DNA of 64,000 nucleotides from NCBI GenBank assembly GCA_018816735.1, contig JAHIVH010000086.1, positions 43,836-107,835 of the forward strand, in the 5' to 3' direction. Source of the stretch: Pseudomonadota bacterium. Lineage in GTDB: Bacteria > Desulfobacterota > Desulfobacteria > Desulfobacterales > JAHIVH01. Of this stretch, positions 9,928 to 18,922 are shown piece by piece. The position numbers and the translations under genes were made by a program. Every line of letters starts with the position of its first letter. The stretch's first letter is position 1. The notes under the pieces are model-generated. The model searched no databases. It was given only the letters and a program-made list of their open reading frames with translations, and was not told the origin of the DNA.

Positions 9928-11999
9928 GTGAACAGATATATCGATTTTATAATTAAAAACTACAAAACTGTTATTCTGACGATAATCCTCCTGGCCGTTG
10001 TATCAGGATATTTTATACCTGATCTGGAATTTAACAGTGCCGTTGATATTTATTTCGAAAAAGAAGACCCCAAGGTAAAAACCTACATGGAATTTCGTGA
10101 TCTTTTTAAGAATGAAGAGATCGCCTTAATCACATTTAAGGACGAAAATCTATTTTCTGATGAGGGGATCAGCATAATTAGAAATATCTCCAAATCAGTC
10201 GCAAAAATAAATTTTGTTCAAAGGGTTATCAGCCTTACCGAATATCAGGACGCAGTATATATAAATGACAAACTGTCCTTCAATAATATTATTCCGGACA
10301 AGCATCTTGATGACCGGTCGCTTAAAAGCATCCGGGAGCGCATATTAAATAACAAGGATATTTTACAGCGGCTCATATCAGAAGATGGAAAAACCACGAC
10401 CATATTGGTAGAACTGGAACATATCGCCCGTTCGAGCGATCAGATCCGGGTCGCAAAACATATAAGAATAGCCGCCATAAATGCATCGGGAAACAGCGTC
10501 CAGCTTCACTTTGCCGGACCGCCGTTTGCTCAGGAGGAGATCAACAAGCTATCATTAAAGGATCTATCCATCCTTTTACCATTAATGCTTTTCGTTGACC
10601 TCATCATTTTTATTATTTTTCTTGGCCGTATGGATTTTACAATCGCAGGTGGCGTGACACTTGTGTTAACTACAATAATAAGTGTCGGTTTTTTTGCCAT
10701 GTCCGGTGAATATATCAACCAGATTACGTTGATCATGCCTACAGTACTTCTTGCGATTGCCATAACAGACGGGATTCATCTGATGATAAAATTCAAGGAG
10801 GAGGACACCTTGATGGGTTCCGACCACCCGGCGGCCACCAGAAATACGCTAAGGGCTATCTGGTTGCCATGCCTTTTCACCAGTTTGACAAAAGCGGTTG
10901 GTTTCATTTCGCTTGTTACAGCAACACTAAGACCTGTAAGAATACTATGTATTTTCACCGCGCTGAGTATTATGATCGCTTATGGAATGACAATATCCTT
11001 TTTACCGGCCCTCCTCATTGGATTTAAAAAAATTTCAGACACCTTCACTTCAAAAACTGTTCAGGGAAGAAAAATATTCTCCAAACCCCATCACAAACAA
11101 AATCAAATGACGAAATTCATCCTGAATATTGCACATATATCGACACATTATACACTCTCAACCATTATTGCCTTTGCACTTGTTTCACTCATTATAAGTT
11201 TCGGTATTCCCAAAATTCGATTTGAATCCTCATGGGACAAAATGTTTCCGGAAGACCAACCCTTTATGAAAGATCTGAGATTCATTGAAAAAAATATCGG
11301 CGGTTCTCATTCGAATGAGTTATATATAAAAGCAAAATCAAATGAATATGACTTTACACACCCAGAAAGCCTTAAGCGTATTGACGATATACAAACGTAT
11401 TTGGTTAAAAAAGGCATTGCCTCCTCATCCGTTTCGATTGCCACTTATATCAGAAAAGTTGGGGAACACCTATTCTTACAATTTTACCGGCCTTGAATCC
11501 TTGTGGTGGGACAGGGATAAGAATCTGAAGGAAAGCTTTTTCGATAGCCTGGTTTTTGCCCTTGTCGTTATATCCTTTATGATGTTTTTCATATGCAAAG
11601 ATATAAAACTCACCATACTGTCTATGATTCCGAATATATTCCCGTTGATTCTGACCATTGGAATGATGGGGTGGCTATCTATCCCCTTTGATTCAATGAC
11701 GGTAATGATCGCATGCGTCACATTGGGGATCTCGGTAGATGATACGATCCATTACATTGTATGGCTGAAAAGAAGCATTTCGTCCGGAAAAAATCTGCAA
11801 ACATCCATTTTAGAAACCCATAATAGGCACCACCGTTATCCTATTCATAGGCTTTTTTATTCTAAGCACGGCATCCTTTAGACCCTATCATGTATTTGGT
11901 TTGCTTTCAGCCTTTTCAATACTCATGGCGCTTGTTGCAGATTTGGTTTTGCTGCCGGCCTTAATATTACTTGTAAGACCCTTTGGATACAGTAAATAG
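9928..11999 (+). pseudogene. MMPL/RND-superfamily exporter, disrupted by two frame changes
   Basis: Three reading-frame pieces together make one MMPL-type RND transporter, an integral membrane exporter of lipids or hydrophobic molecules driven by the proton gradient. Piece 1 (GTG at 9928 after GGAG, to 11496) carries the first membrane helix, a periplasmic loop and a helix bundle with AIAITDGIHLMIKF near residue 280. Piece 2, in a second frame (about 11470-11881), resumes with the second periplasmic domain and a helix bundle containing VTLGISVDDTIHYI. Piece 3, in a third frame (about 11830-11999), carries the last two helices and ends in VRPFGYSK. Between pieces 1 and 2 the text jumps from an early to a late part of the second periplasmic domain. 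An internal deletion of several tens of residues therefore accompanies the first frameshift; this is inferred from family layout. The remaining sequence is well preserved, so the break is recent or an assembly error. Confidence 0.75.
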
Positions 12000-12040
12000 T
12001 GCGTGTTCGGCCCCCCCTCTTTCCCCCGGTTTTTTGATGG

Positions 12041-12418
12041 CTATACACCAAAAAAAATCCAGGTGATGGTCCCTGTCAGCAGAGTGAACCCAAATCCGAT
12101 AAGGTAGCGAACAGCCGCAAAACGCCAGCCCAGAAACGGTAATTCAAAAGGAAGTGTTGGCAAAGCCAGCATCATGGAACTTACAAATAATGTCACGGCA
12201 ATATCAATGCCTACGCCTTGACGGTATAGCACATCTATTAATGGGAAAACCACATAGGGTCCACCAGGAACGATTATGCCGGTTAGTGTGGCGCGAATCA
12301 GTCCCAATATACCCGATTGAGGACCAAACCAGTTATGGATGGTATCATGGGGCAAAAGCGATGCGCCATAACCTGCAAGCACACAGGAGAATATCAGGAG
12401 TGCAACAATATTTCGCAT
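12041..12418 (-). CDS. Half-size permease (COG0701/ArsP-like), downstream partner
   Basis: A 125-residue hydrophobic protein with about four membrane segments. Its motif IVPGGPYVVFPL matches FFPGGPYLYYPL in the gene just upstream, and the following helix (TLPFELPFLGWRFAAVRYLI) also aligns with its neighbour. COG0701 permeases are usually about 300 residues with two such motif-bearing halves, so here each half appears to be its own gene. Substrate is unknown; family members have been linked to arsenicals and other solutes. The start overlaps the upstream gene by 25 bases, which suggests co-translation. The Shine-Dalgarno signal is weak (AAAGG, somewhat far). Confidence 0.55.
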   Translation of the reverse strand: MRNIVALLIFSCVLAGYGASLLPHDTIHNWFGPQSGILGLIRATLTGIIVPGGPYVVFPLIDVLYRQGVGIDIAVTLFVSSMMLALPTLPFELPFLGWRFAAVRYLIGFGFTLLTGTITWIFFGV

Positions 12419-12969
12419 GGGCTGGATCGACCTTTCAAACGGATAGAAGATATATGCTTTCCGAAAAAAAACTCGGCAATGATTCCCATAATGGGTGGCA
12501 AAACGAGAGTTAGGGAAAACCGTATCAATGTCAGATGGTATCCCATAAATCCAAACTCAAGAGGTAATCGGGCCAGGGACCACAAGTTTTTGGCTGCCAC
12601 AAAAGAAACAAGGACGCCCAAGCCAGCCCCGGATTGTAAAAGTATTCCGGCCAAAGGGTAATAAAGATACGGTCCACCAGGAAAAAATGCTCCGGCAAGA
12701 CAAGCGGTAGCAATACCTCTCCACCCTACTTCGCTCCCCAACCTTTTTGTAATCATATCATTGGAGATGAATTTTTTGACAGGCCAGGTAATCAGAAACC
12801 CTATGACTATCATGGGGATAATCGCCAATAAGGTTTTCCCTGCCTCAACAGAACTCGACCAGACCAATGCCTTTCCACCTGCCAGCCAGGCACTGCCGGC
12901 GATTATTGCGGTCACAATACAAACAATACTGATCAAGGAATTTTTTTGAACTATATTTGTAAAAGTCAA
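12394..12969 (-). CDS. Half-size permease (COG0701/ArsP-like), upstream partner
   Basis: A 191-residue protein with an N-terminal membrane helix (about 12-30) and three or four more helices. The conserved motif FFPGGPYLYYPL is near 95-106, followed by a helix containing FVAAKNLWSLARLPLEFGFM. The last 15 residues are polar and look like tail sequence. Together with the overlapping downstream gene it would form the two halves of one permease. A split of a once-fused gene by frameshift cannot be excluded, but each half carries a complete motif and helix set. Confidence 0.55.
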   Translation of the reverse strand: MTFTNIVQKNSLISIVCIVTAIIAGSAWLAGGKALVWSSSVEAGKTLLAIIPMIVIGFLITWPVKKFISNDMITKRLGSEVGWRGIATACLAGAFFPGGPYLYYPLAGILLQSGAGLGVLVSFVAAKNLWSLARLPLEFGFMGYHLTLIRFSLTLVLPPIMGIIAEFFFGKHISSIRLKGRSSPCEILLHS

Positions 12970-13004
12970 CGTCTCTATCTTTTCTCAATCTTATGCAAAT
13001 GCCA

Positions 13005-13568
13005 TCATCCTTCCGACTGTTCATTTCCTTGAATGGAGAATCCTTCCTGAATTTGATTTTTCTTTAACTGATGAAAAAATTTCACGCGACTGATCAATGT
13101 GGAAACTGTAAAGAAAATGATACCAAACAAAACCAAATTGTACACAAAAGAGAATGGGAGAATGAGTGTGATACCGATCGCACCAAAAAGGAAAACACCA
13201 TAATATTGCCCGATTGGATCATGGATGGGTTCATTTAATTGGGGTGTAAGGACAAACTGCGTGAACATGGCGATGATCACGACAATTGTCCAGAATGGAT
13301 AGATACCGGTTATTACAAAAGCAATAAAACATGAAAGCGACAATATCAAATCTGCGGATGCATCAGAATAGGGTCCAAGCGATGCCGGCACACCTGACTT
13401 TCTGATCAGATACCCATCCAGGGCGTCTGTCGCCACCGCGCAGAGAAAAATCATCACCGACAATAATATTTTTCCAGAAGGAATCGTGTAAATCAATATT
13501 CCTGCTGCTATAATACGAAACCCGATAACAACCGAAATCATATTAGAGGCTATTCTGTTTTTATCCAT
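13005..13568 (-). CDS. CDP-alcohol phosphatidyltransferase family protein
   Basis: A 187-residue integral membrane enzyme of the CDP-alcohol phosphatidyltransferase family, which joins a CDP-activated lipid to an alcohol acceptor in phospholipid synthesis. The signature is visible as D48-x2-D51-G52 ... R56 ... G65-x3-D69-x3-D73. The four metal-binding aspartates are all present, while the usual Ala before the Arg is Ile55. Several hydrophobic helices flank the motif, and the C-terminus is polar. The acceptor cannot be told from sequence; PgsA-like or another head group are both possible. AAGGAA lies six bases before the ATG. It is followed by the permease pair and preceded by a tiny overlapping ORF at 13550-13603. 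Confidence 0.75.
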   Translation of the reverse strand: MDKNRIASNMISVVIGFRIIAAGILIYTIPSGKILLSVMIFLCAVATDALDGYLIRKSGVPASLGPYSDASADLILSLSCFIAFVITGIYPFWTIVVIIAMFTQFVLTPQLNEPIHDPIGQYYGVFLFGAIGITLILPFSFVYNLVLFGIIFFTVSTLISRVKFFHQLKKNQIQEGFSIQGNEQSEG

Positions 13569-13603
13569 GCGTGTTCCTTATAATTTTTCATTATTGCCTT
13601 CAC
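13550..13603 (-). CDS. Possible 17-residue leader peptide
   Basis: A GTG codon at 13603 lies five bases after a perfect AAGGAG and opens a 17-codon frame that ends in TAG at 13550, overlapping the start of the phosphatidyltransferase gene in another frame. It could couple translation of that gene. The only support is the good ribosome site and the overlap, so it may be chance. Confidence 0.25.
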   Translation of the reverse strand: MKAIMKNYKEHAWIKTE

Positions 13604-13776
13604 TGTTTCTCCTTAACAGTAAATTGATTTTTACGTCATCTCTTTGCCAAAATAAAACGCTATTTAGATATATAAACATAATTTATCAACAACACACAGA
13701 AAACGAATACTAAACTATGGTATTATAAAATAATATATGGAAATATTTGGAAGACAGGCGTGATATGGGACAAATT

Positions 13777-15489
13777 TCAATCGGCGGTTCTTAAAATCTC
13801 CCGGGCATGGGCAAGGGTTGTATTGGTAATTTCCACTCCGCCCAGCATCCTTGCAATTTCCTCTACACGTTCCTTTTTATCCAGAGGATGAATGAGAGCA
13901 ATGGTACGACCGTTCTTGACCTGTTTTGAAATCTTGTAGTGATTATGGCCGAACTTGGCAATCTGGGGAAGATGTGTGATGCAAATAATCTGGTGAAATC
14001 TGGCGAGGCGTGACATTTTCTGACCCAAAACCTCCGCAACCCCCCCGCCAATACCTGCATCAACCTCATCGAAAATAACCGTCCCCACATCATCATTTTC
14101 AGCAAGAATCGATTTCAGGGCAAGCACCACGCGCGACAGTTCTCCACCTGAAGCAATGGCGGCAAGATGTTTTATCTCTTCCCCCACATTGGGCGCTATC
14201 ATAAAACGGGCAACGTCCAGTCCTGTGTCTGTAAGCAGCTGATTATTGGTCTGAAGAAAAGGGGATACATGTTTTTCAACCTGAATTGAATCAAAATCTA
14301 CTTGAAACAGTGTGTCCTTCATTTCAAGGGCGGATAGTTCCTTTTCAATTTTTTTGGAAAGACCAAGGGCTGCCTGTTTCCGCTTTTCAGAAAGCGCTCC
14401 AGCCAATTCAGATAATCTTTTATGGCACGTCATCAAATCCTGTTTGGTTTCTTCGATGGATTCGGAAATATTTTCAAATTCTTCCAGCCGGATACAGATA
14501 TCATTATATTGATTTATCACATCTTGAAGCGTCCCCTGCTTTCCCCCATATTTTCGTTTGAGTTTATTCAGCATATCGAGTCGCGACTCGACATCGTCAA
14601 GCCGGCCTGTATCCATCTGAATATCTTCAATATAATGGCGAAGGGCATCTGAAATATCTTCAATTCGATAGACCACATCATCAAGGGATGCCGCATGCAG
14701 GGCCAATGTGGCATCGATCTCTCCTGCCCGGTCTATCATTTTCTTGATTTCAGAAATCTTCTCAATAACCGACCCATCTCCCCGGTAAAGGGTTTCAATA
14801 CTCGTGTTCACTGTCTGATATAAAAATTCGCTATGTTTCAACCTTGATTTTTCATTTTCAAGCGCGTCATCTTCCCCGTCTTTGATAGCCGCACTCAAAA
14901 TTTCCTGCTTTTGAAACTCAATCAGATCCGTCTGTTCAGTCTGATGCTTTTGGCTGTCTTCGAGCACTTTTAGCTTTCGGATTAAGGGTTGGATATCCTG
15001 GAAGCAGGTTTTTACATGCTCACGAAGTGACATCAGTTTTCCATACTGATCCAGAATCAGAAGATGATTATCTTCCCTGAGCAGTCCCTGATGGGCATGC
15101 TGGCCTGAAATACTGACAAGATTTTCTGTTATGGAAGTTAAAATCTGAATTGTGGCAATGCTGCCATTGATATATATCCGGTGACGGTCATTTGAGGCGA
15201 TAATCCTTTTGATAAGAAGGCCGTCCTTGGGATCATACCCTGTCTCCTTCATTAACCGGAATGCCTGGCTTTCGGCAGTAATATCAAACAGCGCTTCCAA
15301 TTCAGCAAATTCAGCACCTTTACGAATGAGCCGGGAGGAGGCCCTGCTGCCAAGAAGGAGGTTGATTGCATTAATGATGATTGATTTTCCGGCACCGGTT
15401 TCACCGCTCAGAATAGTCAACCCCTCTGAAAAACGAATCTTCAGGTCATCAATAATGGCAAAATTCTTTATAGACAGTTCGCAAAGCAT
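13777..15489 (-). CDS. recN: DNA repair protein RecN
   Basis: A 570-residue SMC-like ATPase of usual RecN length that acts in double-strand break repair by recombination. Walker A GETGAGKS is near residues 29-36. The middle (about 150-370) is rich in charged heptads, as in the RecN coiled coil. The C-terminal ATPase half holds the signature ASGGELSRVVLALK and Walker B TVIFDEVDAGIGGG, with a conserved ITHLPQIAKFG segment. The start MLCELSIKNFAI is the standard RecN N-terminus. The J-domain/HTH gene ends 40 bases upstream, so both may be co-transcribed with the MinD-like gene. Confidence 0.95.
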   Translation of the reverse strand: MLCELSIKNFAIIDDLKIRFSEGLTILSGETGAGKSIIINAINLLLGSRASSRLIRKGAEFAELEALFDITAESQAFRLMKETGYDPKDGLLIKRIIASNDRHRIYINGSIATIQILTSITENLVSISGQHAHQGLLREDNHLLILDQYGKLMSLREHVKTCFQDIQPLIRKLKVLEDSQKHQTEQTDLIEFQKQEILSAAIKDGEDDALENEKSRLKHSEFLYQTVNTSIETLYRGDGSVIEKISEIKKMIDRAGEIDATLALHAASLDDVVYRIEDISDALRHYIEDIQMDTGRLDDVESRLDMLNKLKRKYGGKQGTLQDVINQYNDICIRLEEFENISESIEETKQDLMTCHKRLSELAGALSEKRKQAALGLSKKIEKELSALEMKDTLFQVDFDSIQVEKHVSPFLQTNNQLLTDTGLDVARFMIAPNVGEEIKHLAAIASGGELSRVVLALKSILAENDDVGTVIFDEVDAGIGGGVAEVLGQKMSRLARFHQIICITHLPQIAKFGHNHYKISKQVKNGRTIALIHPLDKKERVEEIARMLGGVEITNTTLAHAREILRTAD

Positions 15490-15529
15490 AAATAAAAATG
15501 GTGATCATCCGTGCCCAAATGGGTTGAAA

Positions 15530-16234
15530 TTATCCCCTGTGTAGCCGTACCCTGCCATCGGCGTGTTTTCGATGACGTTGTTTGCCCTGCTCAACCTGTC
15601 TGATATTCTTCAAATACCCGTCAACAAGAACTTTCGAATCGAGATGAAGCACTTCTGCGTAGGATTTTAAAAAATTTTTGAGATAAATGGGTGAGGGAAG
15701 CTGATCCACCTGATCTCCTTCAATGGATTTCAAAATGGACACACTGATACGTTCAATTTCAAATATTTCTTCTAGTTCAATACCAATCTTTTCCCTTAAT
15801 TCCTTGATGTCATTACCTGATATAGTCTCCTTGGAAAGGATGGTATTTGAAATTTCCTTTATCTGATCATCATCGATTTTTGTTCTCACTTTTTCAACAA
15901 ATGTATTTACATTAATCGATTTACTTCGATCAAAAATAGCGATTGGCTTTTTCTTTCTTGAGGCCTGAATCGAATCAACGTCAATACCTTCCTTTTTTTG
16001 AAGCATCTCGTCATACTCGGCCTTTTTATTTTCGTCAATCAAGGTATAAAAAGCGTGATCAATCGTTTTTAAAATTTCCTCTCTTTCATCTTCAGAAAAA
16101 AAAGAATAGGTAATCAGCGAATCCTCACTGTAAGTTGAGACCGCATTCTGGTATGCATTTCTGATCTCAAACAAGGTTGAGGTAATGGGAATATCAAGAA
16201 TTTCGTAGTAATTAAATTGATTAAACTGTTTCAT
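15530..16234 (-). CDS. J-domain-like protein with RodZ-type HTH, lacking HPD
   Basis: From ATG at 16234 the protein is 234 residues. Residues about 8-80 align with a DnaJ J-domain (YYEILDIP at the front, an AYQNAV helix, KKAEYDEML at the end). The catalytic HPD that stimulates DnaK is replaced by SED, so it is probably not a canonical co-chaperone. Residues about 135-215 look like the RodZ/HTH_25 helix-turn-helix (IKELREKIGIELEEIF, then SPIYLKNFLKSYAEVL). The start overlaps the MinD-like stop by 14 bases, which suggests coupled synthesis. The pair may sense and position something at the cell pole or envelope, but this is inference. Confidence 0.65.
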   Translation of the reverse strand: MKQFNQFNYYEILDIPITSTLFEIRNAYQNAVSTYSEDSLITYSFFSEDEREEILKTIDHAFYTLIDENKKAEYDEMLQKKEGIDVDSIQASRKKKPIAIFDRSKSINVNTFVEKVRTKIDDDQIKEISNTILSKETISGNDIKELREKIGIELEEIFEIERISVSILKSIEGDQVDQLPSPIYLKNFLKSYAEVLHLDSKVLVDGYLKNIRQVEQGKQRHRKHADGRVRLHRG

Positions 16235-17153
16235 AGCAATCTTCTGTAACCCGAACAGTGCTTTGTTCAACACCGGTTAATTTTTTTGCAATATTCAGTA
16301 AATCAATTGCTGTCAAGGTGTACGCATACTTTTCCATGTATACGGTTCTTGCAACTACTGAATTGTGAACCCTTTCATCATAGCTGATGTTGCCAAGAAA
16401 TTGAAAGCGCGAATAAAAATGTCTGTTACATGTTTTTTCAATTTTAAAGCCAATGGTTTTATCCACGGATTTTCGAAACTGATTAATGACAAATTTAAAT
16501 TCAAGTTTATCCAACTGGCTTTTCAGCTTTTCTCCTTTTTGAGGATTTTCCCTGATCACTGAATGAACGATATCATATGCCTTGATCACTGCGTTTTTCG
16601 AACCGTTTGACAGTTCCAGAACAATGGCATTAAAAGCCCTTTGCTTCAGGAGATGCTGTAATTTCCTCAAATACACCGCATTGATAAACCGGAATGTATT
16701 TTCGATGGATGTGGGTTCCGGAATACAGACAAACATTCCCTTATCCGATGACAGGAAAAAATCAATCGTATTATAGTTGGTGCCGGCCCCAAGATCCAGA
16801 AGAACAAAATCAAATGGCAGTTTCTGAATGGCATTGATGATTTTCAGTTTCTGGGCGGAAAAAAGATTCGATATGCCCAGTTGGGAATTGAATGAGTTGA
16901 TAATAAAAAGATTATTAACAGCTGTGGGTTCAGCTGTTTCTTCCAGCGTCTTGCAATCCTGATTTAAAAATCTGTTGATCCCGTTTTTGGACTTGTTCAG
17001 GCCAAAAAATGTATGCAGATTGGAACCACCCAGATCAAGATCGACAATTGCCACAGAGTACCCCTGATTTGCCAGCAAAACCCCCAGGTTGGCAGTCACA
17101 AAACTCTTCCCGACTCCTCCTTTGCCGCCACCAATAGGATATATTAAGGCCAT
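16221..17153 (-). CDS. MinD/FlhG/ParA-family ATPase
   Basis: A 310-residue P-loop ATPase with a deviant Walker A GGGKGGVGKS at residues 8-17, the VAIVDLDLGGSNLHTFFG switch region near 36-53 and the DFVLLDLGAG segment near 114-123. This is the pattern of MinD/FlhG proteins, which cycle on membranes to place structures such as flagella, pili or division sites. A clear amphipathic C-terminal membrane helix is not obvious. Flagellar genes are not nearby, so the cargo is unknown. It is translated together with the J-domain/HTH protein downstream. Confidence 0.8.
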   Translation of the reverse strand: MALIYPIGGGKGGVGKSFVTANLGVLLANQGYSVAIVDLDLGGSNLHTFFGLNKSKNGINRFLNQDCKTLEETAEPTAVNNLFIINSFNSQLGISNLFSAQKLKIINAIQKLPFDFVLLDLGAGTNYNTIDFFLSSDKGMFVCIPEPTSIENTFRFINAVYLRKLQHLLKQRAFNAIVLELSNGSKNAVIKAYDIVHSVIRENPQKGEKLKSQLDKLEFKFVINQFRKSVDKTIGFKIEKTCNRHFYSRFQFLGNISYDERVHNSVVARTVYMEKYAYTLTAIDLLNIAKKLTGVEQSTVRVTEDCYETV

Positions 17154-17365
17154 GGCTGATCTCCATTACAGTTAGAGCGTTCTTTTGATATCAAAACGAT
17201 AACATGCCTGTTACGACCTAACAAAAACATGAGAACAATTCAACTTTTCAAGATAAAATACTAGATGATGTGGTAACTTCAAATAAATGTCTATATATCG
17301 AGGTGCCCAATTTGTCCAATATAAAATGAAATTCTTGTCATTTTTTTTACACCAACGAACAAAGT

Positions 17366-17400
17366 TTAAAAAAAATCCCTGTCAATCAGGTTCTGACACG
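17366..17400 (-). terminator. Probable terminator of the liv operon
   Basis: Downstream of livF on the minus strand a short stem (TGTCA/TGACA around the CCTGAT loop) is followed closely by eight T. The stem is short, so the call is moderate; its place after the last liv gene supports it. Confidence 0.4.
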
Positions 17401-17426
17401 CTTTTACAAAAAGGACCAAGGATTCT

Positions 17427-18134
17427 TTATCCGCCCAGGTAGGCTTTTTTAACATTTTCATTTGCCAGCAGATTTAAGCCTGTATCGGAAAGCACTATCC
17501 GGCCGTTTTCCATCACATACCCCCTATGGGCAACCTTGAGTGCAAAATTGGCATTCTGCTCTACAAGAAAAATAGTTGTATTATCCTCAAGATTGACCTT
17601 TTTTATAATATCAAAAATCCGACGGGTAACGATAGGGGCAAGCCCCAGGGAAGGTTCATCCAGCAAAAGAAGCCGAGGTCTTGCCATTAACGCTCTTGAA
17701 ATGGCCAACATTTGCTGTTCGCCACCGCTTAATGTGCCGCCAGCCTGATGACGCCTTTGGGCAAGTATAGGAAACAGATCGAAAATATGCCCCATATCTT
17801 TTTTGACAGCTCTTTTATCCTTTCTTAAAAAAGCCCCCATATCCAGGTTTTCCATAACTGTCAGATAAGGAAAAATGCGGCGTCCTTCAGGAACCTGAGA
17901 AATACCCATAGCCACAATATCGTGAGGGGCTTTACCTGTCACGGACTTGCCGTCAAATATGATATCTCCTGAGCGGGGAGGCACAATACCACTTACTGAA
18001 AGAAGGGTCGTCGACTTGCCCGCGCCATTGGCACCAATCAGTGTGATAATCTCCCCTTCACGGATATCAATATTGACATCTTTCAACACCTGAATGTTGC
18101 CATAAAAGGTCTGAACATTTTTCAGTTCAAGCAT
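17427..18134 (-). CDS. livF: Branched-chain amino-acid ABC transporter ATPase LivF
   Basis: A 235-residue ABC ATPase from the ATG at 18134, chosen because MLELKNVQTFYG is the standard LivF start. Walker A GANGAGKST, signature LSGGEQQ and Walker B LLLLDEPSLGL are all intact. It pairs with LivG to drive uptake by the LivHM channel. The first eight bases overlap the end of livG, giving tight coupling. In related operons in Desulfobacterota the substrate may be other amino acids or amides; the sequence alone does not decide. Confidence 0.93.
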   Translation of the reverse strand: MLELKNVQTFYGNIQVLKDVNIDIREGEIITLIGANGAGKSTTLLSVSGIVPPRSGDIIFDGKSVTGKAPHDIVAMGISQVPEGRRIFPYLTVMENLDMGAFLRKDKRAVKKDMGHIFDLFPILAQRRHQAGGTLSGGEQQMLAISRALMARPRLLLLDEPSLGLAPIVTRRIFDIIKKVNLEDNTTIFLVEQNANFALKVAHRGYVMENGRIVLSDTGLNLLANENVKKAYLGG

Positions 18135-18912
18135 CCGGGTCCTCCCCCAGATACGCCTTGATGACAGCCGGATTCCTTTGTATTTCCAGAGGATTTCCCC
18201 GGGCGATTTTCTTCCCGTAGTCCACCACATAAATCCGGTCCGAAATACGCATCACCAGCTTCATATCATGCTCAATCAGCAGAATGGAAATATTTTCCGT
18301 ATCACGGATATTCACGATCAATTCGTCCAGTTCCTGGGTTTCCTTTTGATTCATGCCTGCGGCAGGTTCATCCAGAAGGAGCAAAAACGGTTCTGTTGCA
18401 AGGGCTCTGGCAATCTCAAGCCGTCTCTGGGCACCATACGGAAGATTCATGGCCAGCTCATTGACGAAGCGGTCCAATCCGATTTTTTCCAGAATCTTAT
18501 AACTGTCTGAAACAACCTTTTCTTCTTCCAAACGTGTTCTTCTGTCCCGAAAAATAGCGCCCAGAATGCCTGATGATGTACGGCAATGCCGTCCGATCAT
18601 CACATTTTCAAGGACGGTCATATTCTGGAACAGGCGAATATTCTGAAATGTTCGGGCAATCCCTTTCTGGGTCACCCGATTGGGCTTTAAGCCGTTCAGG
18701 CGTTCTCGTCTGCCATTGACAGATAAAAATATATCCCCGGCTGAAGGTGTATAAATACCTGTAATACAATTAAAAAATGTTGTTTTCCCTGCACCGTTCG
18801 GACCGATGAGTGCCACAATCTCACTGGGCATGACACGTAAGTTTAACTGATCAATGGCCCTCAAGCCTCCAAAATCCATTGTCAGGCTATTGACTTCCAG
18901 CACCGGTTCCAT
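18127..18912 (-). CDS. livG: Branched-chain amino-acid ABC transporter ATPase LivG
   Basis: A 261-residue ABC ATPase with Walker A GPNGAGKTT, the LivG-type signature region LPYGAQRRLEIARAL, Walker B LLLLDEPAAGMN and the LivG C-terminal YGKKIARGNP segment. It is slightly longer than LivF, as usual. It lies ten bases after livM and overlaps livF. It acts on the cytoplasmic face of the LivHM permease. Confidence 0.94.
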   Translation of the reverse strand: MEPVLEVNSLTMDFGGLRAIDQLNLRVMPSEIVALIGPNGAGKTTFFNCITGIYTPSAGDIFLSVNGRRERLNGLKPNRVTQKGIARTFQNIRLFQNMTVLENVMIGRHCRTSSGILGAIFRDRRTRLEEEKVVSDSYKILEKIGLDRFVNELAMNLPYGAQRRLEIARALATEPFLLLLDEPAAGMNQKETQELDELIVNIRDTENISILLIEHDMKLVMRISDRIYVVDYGKKIARGNPLEIQRNPAVIKAYLGEDPDA

Positions 18913-18922
18913 AAAAAATTTC

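Noticed and set aside
9928..11999. Programmed frameshifting as explanation for the broken MMPL gene
   Set aside because: No slippery heptamer or downstream structure was seen at either break, and the first break also seems to lack protein text; a pseudogene or assembly error is simpler.
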